Positions 15,148 through 23,434 of a stretch of 39,977 bases of DNA are shown in pieces (the stretch's first letter is position 1; the number at the start of each line of letters is the position of its first letter). The stretch comes from Candidatus Cloacimonadota bacterium (GTDB taxonomy: Bacteria > Cloacimonadota > Cloacimonadia > JGIOTU-2), in the NCBI GenBank assembly GCA_023129415.1, contig JAGMCF010000283.1:1-39977 (forward strand), read 5' to 3'. The translations under genes and the position numbers were made by a program. The notes under the pieces were generated by a model, which searched no databases, was not told the DNA's origin, and worked only from the letters and a program-made list of their open reading frames with translations.

Positions 15148-16146
15148 ATGGAACATATATTACTCTCTCACGGAAGTGGTGGTAAAAACAGCCAGAGATT
15201 ACTAAAATTTATTTATAAAATCCTTGGTAGTATTGTTATAAATCATACCGAAGATAGCGGAATTACAAGTATCCAACAGAATAAATTAGGAATTACTACA
15301 GATAGTTATGTTATAGACCCTATATTTTTCCCGGGTGGAGATATTGGCAAACTTGCTGTTTGTGGCACATTGAATGATCTTGCAATGGTGGGAGCAATTC
15401 CAAAATATCTCACCCTGTCCTTAATAATTGAAGAAAGCTTTTCATTTGATGACTTAAAAAAGATTCTTATTTCCATCAAAAAAGAAGCAAAGAATTCTGA
15501 GATCAAAATAATTGCTGGTGATACTAAGGTTGTCAGCAAAGGTAAGTTAGACAAAATATTTATCAACACTGCTGGATATGGCATAATTGAGCATTCACAA
15601 GATATCAACTCTCATAATGCACAACTTGGCGATGCAGTAATCGTAACAGGAGATATTGGCGACCATGGTGCTGCAATTATGGCAGTGCGTAATGATTTTC
15701 AGTCGGACTTAATTTCGGATTGTGCTTCTGTCGTGCCTTTAATAAAAAAACTACTTGATGAAAATGTTAACATCCATACATTACGCGACCCAACCAGAGG
15801 CGGTTTGGCTTCAATTTTAAATGAGATAGCAATTTCTTCATCTATGGATATAGAATTAGAAGAAGTAAAAATCCCAATAAAAGATTCTGTTGTTGGAATA
15901 TGCGATATTCTGGGGATTGACCCGCTTTATATGGCTTGTGAGGGAAGGGCAGTGATAATCTGTCCTGAAAATGAAAGTGAGAAAGCTTTAAGAATCCTTA
16001 GAAAAACAGATGCTGGCAAGAGTGCTGAAAAAATTGGTAAAATTCTCTCTAAGTCTGAAAATCCTCGCGTTTATTTGAAAACATTTATTGGCGCTTGCAG
16101 AATACTTCCATTACTTTCGCGTGAACAAACCCCACGAATTTGCTAA
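15148..16146 (+). CDS. hypE: HypE, hydrogenase maturation thiocarboxamide dehydratase
   Basis: The 332-residue protein is of the AIR-synthase/PurM fold. It starts LLSHGSGGKNSQRLL and carries GITTDSYVIDPIFFPGGDIG, the ATP-binding region IIAGDTKVV, and DPTRGGLASILNEIA. It ends in PRIC, the C-terminal Cys that HypF carbamoylates and HypE dehydrates to thiocyanate. Only 21 bases separate it from phoB, so the response regulator may be co-transcribed. A degraded copy of its last 30 codons lies at 31134-31226. hypA and hypB are not in the window. Confidence 0.95.
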   Translation: MEHILLSHGSGGKNSQRLLKFIYKILGSIVINHTEDSGITSIQQNKLGITTDSYVIDPIFFPGGDIGKLAVCGTLNDLAMVGAIPKYLTLSLIIEESFSFDDLKKILISIKKEAKNSEIKIIAGDTKVVSKGKLDKIFINTAGYGIIEHSQDINSHNAQLGDAVIVTGDIGDHGAAIMAVRNDFQSDLISDCASVVPLIKKLLDENVNIHTLRDPTRGGLASILNEIAISSSMDIELEEVKIPIKDSVVGICDILGIDPLYMACEGRAVIICPENESEKALRILRKTDAGKSAEKIGKILSKSENPRVYLKTFIGACRILPLLSREQTPRIC

Positions 16147-16167
16147 AAGAATACAAAATAATATTTT

Positions 16168-16848
16168 ATGACTAAACTAATTGCAATCGTTGATGACGAG
16201 CCAGATATTGTAGAACTCATAGCTCATCATTTAAAAAAAGAAAATTACAAAGTAAAAGAGTTCTATGATGGTGAAAGTCTGCTTTCTTATCTTAAAACTA
16301 ATCTCCCTGACCTCATAATTTTAGACCTGATGCTGCCAGAAATAGATGGGTTAGAGATTTGTCGCATTCTTAAACGAGATGAGAGAACCGCTTCTATCCC
16401 TATAATAATGCTTACTGCAAAGGGAACTGAGACCGATAAAGTTGTCGGCTTGGAATTAGGCGCTGATGATTATATAGTGAAACCTTTCAGCCCAAGAGAA
16501 CTTATTGCGCGTGTAAAGGCAGTATTAAGGAGAATAGAAGCAAAACCACATAAGACAAAAATAATTAAACGAAATGACTTGATTATAGATTTGTTAAAGT
16601 ATAAAGTAACAATCAAAGGCAAGGAAATTAATCTAACAACCACAGAATTCAAATTACTTTCTATTCTTGCTGAGCGACCAGGATGGGTATTCTCAAGAAA
16701 TAAACTACTTGATAAATTATGGGGAGAAGATAAAATCGTCCTTGATAGAACAATTGATGTTCATATTACACAACTGCGAAAAAAACTGGGTGAGTATAGC
16801 AAATTAATTAAATCAGTAAGAGGAATTGGCTATAAATTTGGAGAATAG
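16168..16848 (+). CDS. phoB: OmpR/PhoB-type response regulator
   Basis: The 226-residue protein has a receiver domain (residues 1-120) with acidic DDEPD at the N-terminus, phospho-acceptor Asp near 53 in LIILDLMLPEIDG, and LTAKG with the conserved Lys. The C-terminal winged helix (about 130-226) has LTTTEFKLLSILAERPG and VDVH-like TIDVHITQLRKKL. The partner histidine kinase follows directly and pst genes lie downstream, so PhoB is the natural reading. The assignment rests on context as much as sequence. Confidence 0.9.
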   Translation: MTKLIAIVDDEPDIVELIAHHLKKENYKVKEFYDGESLLSYLKTNLPDLIILDLMLPEIDGLEICRILKRDERTASIPIIMLTAKGTETDKVVGLELGADDYIVKPFSPRELIARVKAVLRRIEAKPHKTKIIKRNDLIIDLLKYKVTIKGKEINLTTTEFKLLSILAERPGWVFSRNKLLDKLWGEDKIVLDRTIDVHITQLRKKLGEYSKLIKSVRGIGYKFGE

Positions 16849-16849
16849 A

Positions 16850-18616
16850 ATGAGACGAATGGGAATAATGTGGAAACAATTTTTAAGATACTGTTTTATC
16901 ATTGTCATAACTTCCTCTTTTATTGTCTTTTTCGCCTCAAGAGAAATAAAAAAACATTATCTAAATACTATAAAGTTAAATCTTGAGAATCAAGCTGAAT
17001 TAATAGAAAAAGTGGTTACAGGTTTAATAGTTTCTGAAAATATTGATGAGATAGATGCTCTTGTAAAAGAGATAGGCGAAAAGATAAATACCAGAATTAC
17101 TATCGTAAAAAGTGATGGTTTAGTTCTTGGAGATTCAAAAAAAGATCCTAACAAAATGGAAAATCATAGTACAAGACCTGAAATTATTCAGGCATTGCAA
17201 GGCAAAATAGGGTCAAAGATACGATATAGTTCAACAGTCAAAGAGAATATGTTGTATGTCGCTATTCCAATCAAAGAAAATGATAAAATGTTAGGGGTTG
17301 TCAGAACAAGTTCTTTTATCCCGGAGATTAAAAGGAGTCTTGGTACAATTAACCAAAAAATTATTTACACCGCTATTGTATTAGCAATTTTTGCTTTATT
17401 ATTCTCAATTCTTTCATCACGCACTTTCACAAAACCAATAAAGGAGATAGCCAACGCAGCGGAGAAAATTAAAAATGGAGAATTTGCGACCAGAACATTT
17501 ACGAAAAGGAAAGATGAATTGGGTGAATTATCTAATGCTCTTAATGAGATGGCGCGTGAACTGCAGAGATTATTTACTAACCTGAACTTAGAAAGGGAAG
17601 AACTTCAGGCAATTCTCTCTTCAATGGTAGAAGGTTTGGTGGTGCTTGATAAAGATGGAAAAATTGCTCTATCAAACAGAAATTTCCTGGATATAGTAGG
17701 TGTTTCAGATGAGACCCAACTAAATAATAAACGATATTGGGAGGTATTACAAAATGTAGATATTGATAAATTGGTGAAGTCTGTATCTCAAAGTGGTGAG
17801 CCCAAAACTCGTGAAATTCAACTTGGTGAAAAAGTTTATTTAGGAAGTGGCTCTTTAGTCTCAGAAGCTTCTGGAGAAAAGCTAATAGTTGTATTACATA
17901 ATATCACTGAGATTAAGCGGTTGGAAAAGGTAAAAACCGACTTTGTCGCCAATATAGCCCATGAATTAAAAACACCTCTTACTGCGATAAAAGGATTTGC
18001 AGAAACATTGGAGGAAGAGGCAGATTTTGAACACAAGCGGTTCCTTCAAATTATAAAGTCAAATACAGACAGATTGATTAACATAGTTTCAGACCTTCTT
18101 TTGCTTTCTAATCTTGAGACTCAAAAGCGCAATCTTGTAATAGAAAAAGTGGATTTAGAAAAACTTGTTACTGATATCAGCCAACTCTTTGTTAAAAAAT
18201 TAGGTGAGAAGAAAATTGTGCTTTCCTGTGACATATCACCTGATACACATAAAATCAAAGCTGATTCATTCTTGCTTGAACAAATTTTTATAAATCTAAT
18301 AGACAATGCTATCAAGTATACTGAACAAGGTGAAATCAATATAAAAATTTATCCCGTCCAAAAAAATTTGAAAATCATAGTGCAGGATACAGGAATTGGC
18401 ATCCCAAAAGAAGACATAGACAGAATATTTGAGCGATTCTATGTGGTTGATAAATCGCGTTCACGAAAATATGGTGACACTGGCTTGGGACTTTCTATTG
18501 TGAAACATATTGTGCTTGCTCATAATGGAAAAATAGATGTTGAAAGTGAAGTGGGGGAAGGCTCAAAATTTATTATAACTTTTCCTTATTATGGAATAGG
18601 CGAGTCTCTCGCCTAA
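16850..18616 (+). CDS. phoR: PhoR-type membrane sensor histidine kinase
   Basis: The 588-residue kinase has an N-terminal membrane helix (about 10-28), an extracytoplasmic domain, a second helix (about 170-190), HAMP, PAS (AILSSMVEGLVVLDKDG), the HisKA box NIAHELKTPLTAIKGF with His near 370, and HATPase motifs (NLIDNAIKYT, DTGIGIPKED, GDTGLGLSIVKHI). ATG 16850 is chosen because GGAGA precedes it and it begins right after the phoB stop. The C-terminal residues GESLA and the stop are encoded by the palindrome GGCGAGTCTCTCGCC. It probably senses phosphate status with the Pst system. Confidence 0.92.
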   Translation: MRRMGIMWKQFLRYCFIIVITSSFIVFFASREIKKHYLNTIKLNLENQAELIEKVVTGLIVSENIDEIDALVKEIGEKINTRITIVKSDGLVLGDSKKDPNKMENHSTRPEIIQALQGKIGSKIRYSSTVKENMLYVAIPIKENDKMLGVVRTSSFIPEIKRSLGTINQKIIYTAIVLAIFALLFSILSSRTFTKPIKEIANAAEKIKNGEFATRTFTKRKDELGELSNALNEMARELQRLFTNLNLEREELQAILSSMVEGLVVLDKDGKIALSNRNFLDIVGVSDETQLNNKRYWEVLQNVDIDKLVKSVSQSGEPKTREIQLGEKVYLGSGSLVSEASGEKLIVVLHNITEIKRLEKVKTDFVANIAHELKTPLTAIKGFAETLEEEADFEHKRFLQIIKSNTDRLINIVSDLLLLSNLETQKRNLVIEKVDLEKLVTDISQLFVKKLGEKKIVLSCDISPDTHKIKADSFLLEQIFINLIDNAIKYTEQGEINIKIYPVQKNLKIIVQDTGIGIPKEDIDRIFERFYVVDKSRSRKYGDTGLGLSIVKHIVLAHNGKIDVESEVGEGSKFIITFPYYGIGESLA

Positions 18617-18803
18617 TATAGCCGACGGATCCTCCAATTAAATTGGGAGCTACTCCAAAATGCATTTTCAGATGAAACATACATGTCCCGAAAACAAATC
18701 GGGACACAAAGGATCATGAAAATTACATTAGAGTTGTTGAATTAATCATGTTTTTAATTTTTTTCTTTGTGTCTTTGTGCCTTTGTGGCGAAGGGATTTT
18801 CAT
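18617..18803. repeat. Repeat-filled phoR-sigma gap
   Basis: Contains the CTACTCCA palindrome (18627-18660) shared with hypF and one copy (18665-18725) of a module with conserved ends: ATGAAACAT on the left and ACAAAGGA...ATGAAAATT on the right, with a TCCCG/CGGGA palindrome in the middle. T-rich CTTTGTG repeats (18764-18789) precede the sigma start, whose context GGGATTTTCATATGAAA resembles the module's left end. Confidence 0.7.
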
Positions 18804-19322
18804 ATGAAAGAAGAAGAAATCATTAAAGAATATCTTCCCCTTGTAAAAAGCATCGCAAATAAATATAAAGATTACGGCATTCCATTAGACGATTTAATTC
18901 AAGATGGAATTATTGGTCTGTGGCAATCCATTAAAAAATTTGACCCTAAAAAAGATACAAAATTCTCTACTTATGCTACATATTGGATAAAAAAAAGAAT
19001 ATTAGAAGCATTGGAAAGAGAAAGAAAGACATCATTAAATGCTTTACCTCTGAACGAAAATATAAAAATCTCAAAGGTAGAAAATAAAACTACTACCAAA
19101 AACATCGAATATAATCAAAAAACATTCGTCATCCCTGAAGATTTTCCAGAACTGGAAAGAAAGGTTCTTACCTTACTTTATGGATTGGCTGATAATAATT
19201 CTTATGACTTAACTCAAATATCTAAAATGTTGAATTTTCCAAGAGAAAGAGTAAGACAAATAAAAGAAAAGGGATTGAGGAGATTAAGAAGAATTCAACA
19301 ACACAAATATAAGTCAGAATAG
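18804..19322 (+). CDS. Sigma-70 family factor (regions 2 and 4 only)
   Basis: The 172-residue protein has region 2 (YLPLVKSIANKYKDYGIPLDDLIQDGIIGLWQSIKKFD, then FSTYATYWIKKRILEALER) and region 4 (RERVRQIKEKGLRRLRRIQ). Between these is only a short linker with no region 3, and region 1 is absent. Region 2 looks like a primary or group 2/3 sigma rather than an ECF sigma. ATG 18804 gives the natural start. It is followed by a strong terminator, so it ends a unit that may include phoB and phoR. Its target promoters are unknown. Confidence 0.82.
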   Translation: MKEEEIIKEYLPLVKSIANKYKDYGIPLDDLIQDGIIGLWQSIKKFDPKKDTKFSTYATYWIKKRILEALERERKTSLNALPLNENIKISKVENKTTTKNIEYNQKTFVIPEDFPELERKVLTLLYGLADNNSYDLTQISKMLNFPRERVRQIKEKGLRRLRRIQQHKYKSE

Positions 19323-19361
19323 ATTATTCATCCCGGTTTATTTTCTTGGTTTCGTGGACAG

Positions 19362-19393
19362 CCCTCTGGTTTCTACCAGAGGGCTTTTTATCT
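19362..19393 (+). terminator. Rho-independent terminator after the sigma gene
   Basis: AGCCCTCTGG and CCAGAGGGCT form a ten-pair stem around TTTCTA, followed by a run of five T. It lies 40 bases past the sigma stop. Confidence 0.92.
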
Positions 19394-19446
19394 TAACACA
19401 AAATTAACACAATCCTTCTACGAAATTAATATTCTTTAAGTATAAT
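19393..19446 (+). promoter_or_regulatory. Pho-box-like repeats and promoter for porin/pst
   Basis: TTAACA at 19393-19398 and again at 19404-19409 (five-base spacer) match the direct-repeat pattern of PhoP boxes known from Bacillus. Weaker repeats (TTCTAC at 19416, TTAATA at 19426) continue the roughly 11-base phase. TATAAT at 19441-19446 is a perfect -10 box, with no good -35, as expected of an activated promoter. The site lies right after a terminator and ahead of the porin, fitting control by the PhoB homologue. The binding is inferred. Confidence 0.68.
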
Positions 19447-19456
19447 TAAATAAAAG

Positions 19457-19474
19457 TCCCGATTTTAATCGGGA
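19457..19474. repeat. TCCCGAT/ATCGGGA palindrome in porin leader
   Basis: TCCCGATTTTAATCGGGA lies just after the predicted transcription start and ends immediately before the AAAGGAG ribosome site. Related palindromes occur at 5143-5159, 23022-23039, 23128-23143 and 36012-36027. Confidence 0.75.
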
Positions 19475-19486
19475 AAAGGAGACAAA

Positions 19487-20491
19487 ATGAACAAAAAGCA
19501 AAGTTGGTATTTACTCACATTATTGCTAATGTTCTTAACAAGTAGTATCGCAATTGCAGGCGAGACCAAACTTGAAATGTATCTCTGGAACAGGTATACT
19601 TACGAAAAAGTTGGTGACGAGATAGAAGAGAGTGCATTCTCGTTGGAGAGAGGATACTTTCGGCTAAACCACAAATTCTCAGATGATATCAGTGGTAGAT
19701 TCAATCTGGATTTCTTCAGCAGTGACAAGGACACGGATGTTCATGGTGTTGGTGTTAAGCTCAAGTATGCATATCTTGATTTCAAAAACCTTATTCCTAT
19801 TCCAGAAAGCAAATTAACTTTCGGTTTGTTAAAGAACTACTTTGGAACAATCTATGATTGGAGTTATGTTGTAATGGAGAAAGATCCTGCTGATAAATAT
19901 AAGTTTATCAGTTCTACTGATTATGGGATGTCTCTATATGGTTATATTCCAAATGGTATGGGTGAGTACGCAGTTGCGGTTATAAATGGAGAAGGTTATA
20001 AAAAAGCAGGTGATAATGTGAACACAAGTCCAGCTTATCTTGCAAACCTGCGGTTCATTCCGATTCCAGGGATTACTATTGGTGGTTCTTACTACACCAA
20101 GAAAAAAGGGACTGATAAAACAGATTATTCTGCTTATGCACTTGTTGGACGACTGGCTTATGCACCCCTGGATGTTCAGTTTGAGATTCTGTCAAAAGAT
20201 GATGATGGTACTGTTAGTCAGGGATTTATGATTATGCCAATTATCAAATTGGCAAATAATTTTGAACTTGTTGCTCGCTATGATAACTGGGATCCTAATA
20301 CTGATGAGGATAATGACAAACAAACTCTTATAATTGGTGGGATTAACTACTATATTATGCGAAGAGCAAAAGGGAAACCAGCGGTGATGTTACAAGTTAA
20401 TTATGAGAATACTTCTTACGAAGATTCCAGTAAAGATTCAAAAAATAAGTTTATTGCACAACTCCGCTGGGAATTTTCTACAAAACTTTAG
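19487..20491 (+). CDS. Outer-membrane porin, phosphate-selective O/P type
   Basis: The protein has a signal peptide (MNKKQSWYLLTLLLMFLTSS then IAIAG) followed by about 310 residues of beta-barrel character. It has an N-terminal strand KLEMYLWNRYTYEK, then FSLERGYFRLNHKFSDDISG, typical of the OprP/OprO family and related putative porins. The last strand is FIAQLRWEFSTKL. Its position behind a Pho-box-like promoter and directly ahead of pstS supports phosphate uptake. Selectivity is inferred from context. Confidence 0.82.
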   Translation: MNKKQSWYLLTLLLMFLTSSIAIAGETKLEMYLWNRYTYEKVGDEIEESAFSLERGYFRLNHKFSDDISGRFNLDFFSSDKDTDVHGVGVKLKYAYLDFKNLIPIPESKLTFGLLKNYFGTIYDWSYVVMEKDPADKYKFISSTDYGMSLYGYIPNGMGEYAVAVINGEGYKKAGDNVNTSPAYLANLRFIPIPGITIGGSYYTKKKGTDKTDYSAYALVGRLAYAPLDVQFEILSKDDDGTVSQGFMIMPIIKLANNFELVARYDNWDPNTDEDNDKQTLIIGGINYYIMRRAKGKPAVMLQVNYENTSYEDSSKDSKNKFIAQLRWEFSTKL

Positions 20492-20497
20492 AAAGTT

Positions 20498-20521
20498 GTA
20501 ACGCAATTGTCCTCAATTGCG
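20498..20521. repeat. GTAACGCAATTG hairpin ahead of pstS
   Basis: CGCAATTG and CAATTGCG (20502-20509, 20514-20521) pair around TCCT. This is the sister of the hairpin at 7967-7986, with the same loop and flank but a changed stem. It precedes the AAAGGAG of pstS. Confidence 0.72.
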
Positions 20522-20539
20522 AAAACAAAAGGAGAAACA

Positions 20540-21379
20540 ATGCAAACAAAAAAAACAATAAGCATAGTAATTATGATTTTGCTTATCACAACACAGGCTT
20601 TTGCATTCCAATGGCCATGGGCAAAGAAAAAGACAAATACTCTCACAATTACAGGTTCAACCACTGTTCTGCCGATTGCACAAAAAGTAGCAGAGACATT
20701 TATGGATATTCATCCAAAAGTAAATATCTCAGTAAGAGGTGGTGGCTCTGGTGTTGGTATTGCAGCACTTATTGATGGCACATGTGATATTGCCGATGCT
20801 TCACGCCCAATGAAAACAAAAGAATTGAAGACGGCACGAGAAAAAGGCATTAATCCTGTAGAGACAATTATTGCAAAGGATGGCATTGCTATAGTTGTGC
20901 ATCCTGACAATCCAATAAAGGAGCTCTCTTTGGAACAATTGAAGAAAATCTATACGGGTAAAATAAGCAATTGGCGAGATGTAGGAGGAGAATCTGGAGC
21001 CATCGTTATAGTCTCAAGAGATGTGGCATCTGGTACTTTTGAGGTGTTTAAAAAGTTAGTTCTAAAAGGCGATAAGAACAGAGACGATGCTCTCATGCTT
21101 GCTTCAAATAAAGCAGTAGCAACAACTGTGTCACAAACTCCCGGTTCAATTGGCTACATTGGACTTGGTTATCTTTCTGCTGATGTTAAAGCTCTAAGAA
21201 TTGATAATGTTTTACCGAGTAATAAAACAGTAATTTCTGGAGAATACAAACTCGCAAGGCCTCTTTTTATGTATACAAATGGTGAACCAAAAGGATTCGT
21301 AAAGAAATTGATTGATTTTATACTATCACCTCAAGGACAGAATATTGTTAGTGACATTGGCTTTGTTCCAATTAAGTAA
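20540..21379 (+). CDS. pstS: PstS, periplasmic phosphate-binding protein
   Basis: This is a 279-residue short-type PstS with a signal peptide (TISIVIMILLITTQAFAF). Phosphate-binding loops are visible: TLTITGSTTVLPIAQ, ISVRGGGSGVGIAALIDGTCDIADASRPM and VSRDVASGTFEVF. The ATG at 20540 is used because AAAGGAG sits just upstream; an earlier in-frame start at 20507 lies within the hairpin. It delivers phosphate to PstCAB. A terminator-like hairpin follows, so pstS may be made in excess over the permease, as is common for binding proteins. Confidence 0.95.
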   Translation: MQTKKTISIVIMILLITTQAFAFQWPWAKKKTNTLTITGSTTVLPIAQKVAETFMDIHPKVNISVRGGGSGVGIAALIDGTCDIADASRPMKTKELKTAREKGINPVETIIAKDGIAIVVHPDNPIKELSLEQLKKIYTGKISNWRDVGGESGAIVIVSRDVASGTFEVFKKLVLKGDKNRDDALMLASNKAVATTVSQTPGSIGYIGLGYLSADVKALRIDNVLPSNKTVISGEYKLARPLFMYTNGEPKGFVKKLIDFILSPQGQNIVSDIGFVPIK

Positions 21380-21385
21380 TCATTA

Positions 21386-21427
21386 GAAACCCGACTCAAG
21401 TTTAAAAAATCCGAGTCGGGTTTCTTC
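21386..21427 (+). terminator. Terminator/attenuator after pstS
   Basis: GAAACCCGACTC (21386-21397) pairs perfectly with GAGTCGGGTTTC (21413-21424), a 12-pair stem followed by a short T-rich tail. It lies inside the operon and may lower expression of the genes downstream. Confidence 0.82.
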
Positions 21428-21445
21428 CACAAAGAGGAAACAATA

Positions 21446-21877
21446 ATGACGAAAACACATAAAATTGGAGTTGTCAGCCATAGCAAGAAGAAGGTAAAAA
21501 AGAAAATAGCCTTTATTGCTCATGATGCAAAGAAGGTTGATATGGTAATGCTTGTTAATAACCACAAGTCAAAACTTCAATTATACGAAATTATAGCAAC
21601 AGGAGCAACAGGAGAGATGATTCATAAGAAGACAGGTCTTGATGTAAAGCAGATGCTTGGTGGTCCTGATGGTGGTGATTTACAAATTGGAGGGCTTATT
21701 GCAAGTGGTGGTATAGATTTAGTCATCTTCCTCAGAGACCCATTAACTGCTCAGCCGCATGAACCTGATATATCTGCATTACTCAGAGTATGCGATGTTC
21801 ACAATATTCCATTGGTTACAAATTTAGCTTCAGCAGAATACTTACTGAAAGGTTTTTGTAAGGTTGCGACGGTGTAA
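21446..21877 (+). CDS. mgsA: Methylglyoxal synthase
   Basis: The 143-residue protein matches the MgsA family over nearly its whole length: [13 protein letters not shown] (His of the active site region), [32 protein letters not shown] with the catalytic Asp, and [32 protein letters not shown]. It converts dihydroxyacetone phosphate to methylglyoxal and inorganic phosphate. In E. coli the enzyme is inhibited by phosphate. Finding it between pstS and pstC suggests use as a phosphate-releasing glycolytic bypass in phosphate starvation. Confidence 0.95.
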   Translation: MTKTHKIGVVSHSKKKVKKKIAFIAHDAKKVDMVMLVNNHKSKLQLYEIIATGATGEMIHKKTGLDVKQMLGGPDGGDLQIGGLIASGGIDLVIFLRDPLTAQPHEPDISALLRVCDVHNIPLVTNLASAEYLLKGFCKVATV

Positions 21878-21923
21878 ACACCGACGCTGAGTCAATAAGA
21901 AAACGCTGAAGCGTCTTTTGAAT

Positions 21924-21947
21924 AGCGTTCTTTAGAACGCTTTTTTT
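21924..21947 (+). terminator. First terminator hairpin after mgsA
   Basis: AGCGTTCTTTAGAACGCT (21924-21941) is a near-perfect palindrome running into seven T. A smaller palindrome ACGCTGAAGCGT lies just before it. Confidence 0.85.
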
Positions 21948-21952
21948 GACTT

Positions 21953-21978
21953 AGCGAGTGGGTTCACCCACTCGCTTT
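21953..21978 (+). terminator. Second terminator hairpin after mgsA
   Basis: AGCGAGTGGG and CCCACTCGCT pair around TTCA, followed by TTTTGTT. Two strong hairpins in series imply that pstCAB-phoU are transcribed either by read-through or from a promoter between 21978 and 22062. Confidence 0.83.
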
Positions 21979-22061
21979 TGTTGATGAATTTTTTGAAAAA
22001 TATAAAAAAAGAAAAGATATAGATAATTTTAAGAATAAAAAAGTAGAAAATTCTAACTCCA

Positions 22062-22934
22062 ATGAAGAAAGAAAAGTATATTAAATACATTTTACTTCTT
22101 TGTGCATTTTTATCCATCATATTCTTACTTGGAATAACAATAACATTGTTTACCGAAGGCATTCCAATTTTTAATAAAGTGAATGTTTGGGGATTCATTT
22201 TTGGCAAATCCTGGCATCCGACTCACGAGCCGCCAGAGTTTGGAATATTACCTCTAATTGTGGGTTCATTATTGGTTACTATTGGTGCACTTATAGTTGC
22301 GGTTCCATTAGGTATCGGGTCTGCGATATACATAGCAGAGTTGGCTCATCCAAAAATAAAGGAGTTATTGAAACCAATCATCGAACTTTTGGCAAGCATT
22401 CCCTCTGTAATTTATGGCTTTTTTGGAATGGTCTTTCTTGCACCTTTGGTTCAAAAAGTATTTAATATACCAACTGGGTTGAACTGTTTTACAGCCTCAT
22501 TGATTCTTGGAATGATGGCACTTCCAACGATAACAAGCATTGCTGAAGATTCTATATCTGCTGTTCCAAAAGCACTTGGCAAAGCGTCTTATGCTCTTGG
22601 TGCAACAAAATGGGAGACAATAACAAGAATACTCGTTCCTGCTGCATCTTCAGGAATTATTGCCAGTATTATTTTAGGCTTAGGTAGAGCAATAGGCGAG
22701 ACGATGACCGTACTTATGGTTGCGGGTGGGGCAGCCCAAATACCTAAATCCATTTTTCAACCAGTTCGTCCAATGACTGCTACTATTGCTGCTGAAATGG
22801 GTGAATCACCAATGGGAAGCCTTCATTATCATTCTCTTTTCGCAATTGCTCTGGTGCTTTTCTTTATAACTTTAGGTTTTAACTTGTTAGCAGACTGGGT
22901 TATACATCGGAAAAAATATGCCCAATTCAAATGA
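22062..22934 (+). CDS. pstC: PstC, phosphate ABC transporter permease
   Basis: The 290-residue protein has six membrane helices. The FGKSWHPTHEPPEFGILPLIVGSL opening is typical of PstC, and the ABC-coupling EAA-like loop is ALGKASYALGATKWETITRILVPAA. It pairs with PstA to form the channel. No strong ribosome site is seen upstream. The stop TGA lies within the ATGAAACAT start of a repeat module, as it does for rnfD. Confidence 0.94.
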   Translation: MKKEKYIKYILLLCAFLSIIFLLGITITLFTEGIPIFNKVNVWGFIFGKSWHPTHEPPEFGILPLIVGSLLVTIGALIVAVPLGIGSAIYIAELAHPKIKELLKPIIELLASIPSVIYGFFGMVFLAPLVQKVFNIPTGLNCFTASLILGMMALPTITSIAEDSISAVPKALGKASYALGATKWETITRILVPAASSGIIASIILGLGRAIGETMTVLMVAGGAAQIPKSIFQPVRPMTATIAAEMGESPMGSLHYHSLFAIALVLFFITLGFNLLADWVIHRKKYAQFK

Positions 22935-23434
22935 AACATTTATGCCGATAAGTCGGTACAAAGGAGTATGAAAATTTAGGAACGGAATCCACAGCACAGA
23001 TTCCAATTGTTCCTAACCTGTCTCCCGATTTATCGGGAGCCAAAACGGGCAGGATTTGATCCCCGCGTATGCGAGGACTGTTTATTTCAACTTTGAAATT
23101 TTTATTTGAGAATAATAAACACCATTATCCCGATACATCGGGAGTGTTGGATCATTTATTTGAAAGTTATTTACATATGAAACATACAAGTCAACGAGTT
23201 GACACAAATGAGAATAAAAATAACACACCCCACGGCTAAAGCCGTTTCCCCTCTTATTAGAGGGGAATAAAAAAAATCCCCTCTTGAGAGGGGTGACATT
23301 CCGATGAAATCGGAATGACGGGGTGTGTAATCTGTAAGCTATTTACATATGAAAATTTTGATAATCGCTCTCCAGAGCAGGATGAATTTTACTTTCTCTG
23401 GAGAGAAGGACTCCATATCTTTTTTGTTTAGTAT
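22935..23434. repeat. 500-bp repeat mosaic between pstC and pstA
   Basis: There is no gene here. Seen in order: an ATGAAACAT...GGAGTATGAAAATT module (22924-22977); a GGAATC/GATTCC hairpin; CTCCCGATTTATCGGGAG (23022-23039); a CCCCGCGTATGCGAGG hairpin; TCCCGATACATCGGGA (23128-23143); a second module copy (23171-23221); a branched palindrome (23223-23328); and CTCTCCAGAG/CTCTGGAGAG (23367-23405) in the pstA leader. An intact pst operon would rarely tolerate this much spacer. Confidence 0.8.
23223..23328. repeat. Branched (cloverleaf-like) palindrome
   Basis: The outer stem ACACACCCC (23223-23231) pairs with GGGGTGTGT (23320-23328). Inside are four further hairpins in series: CGGCTAAAGCCG, CCCCTCTTATTAGAGGGG, CCCCTCTTGAGAGGGG and CATTCCGATGAAATCGGAATG without the first base. 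The fold is evident by eye; a function is not. Confidence 0.78.

Noticed and set aside
23223-23328. tRNA gene, because of the cloverleaf-like fold
   Set aside because: The stems are too long, there are four inner hairpins, and no anticodon or T-loop consensus is present.
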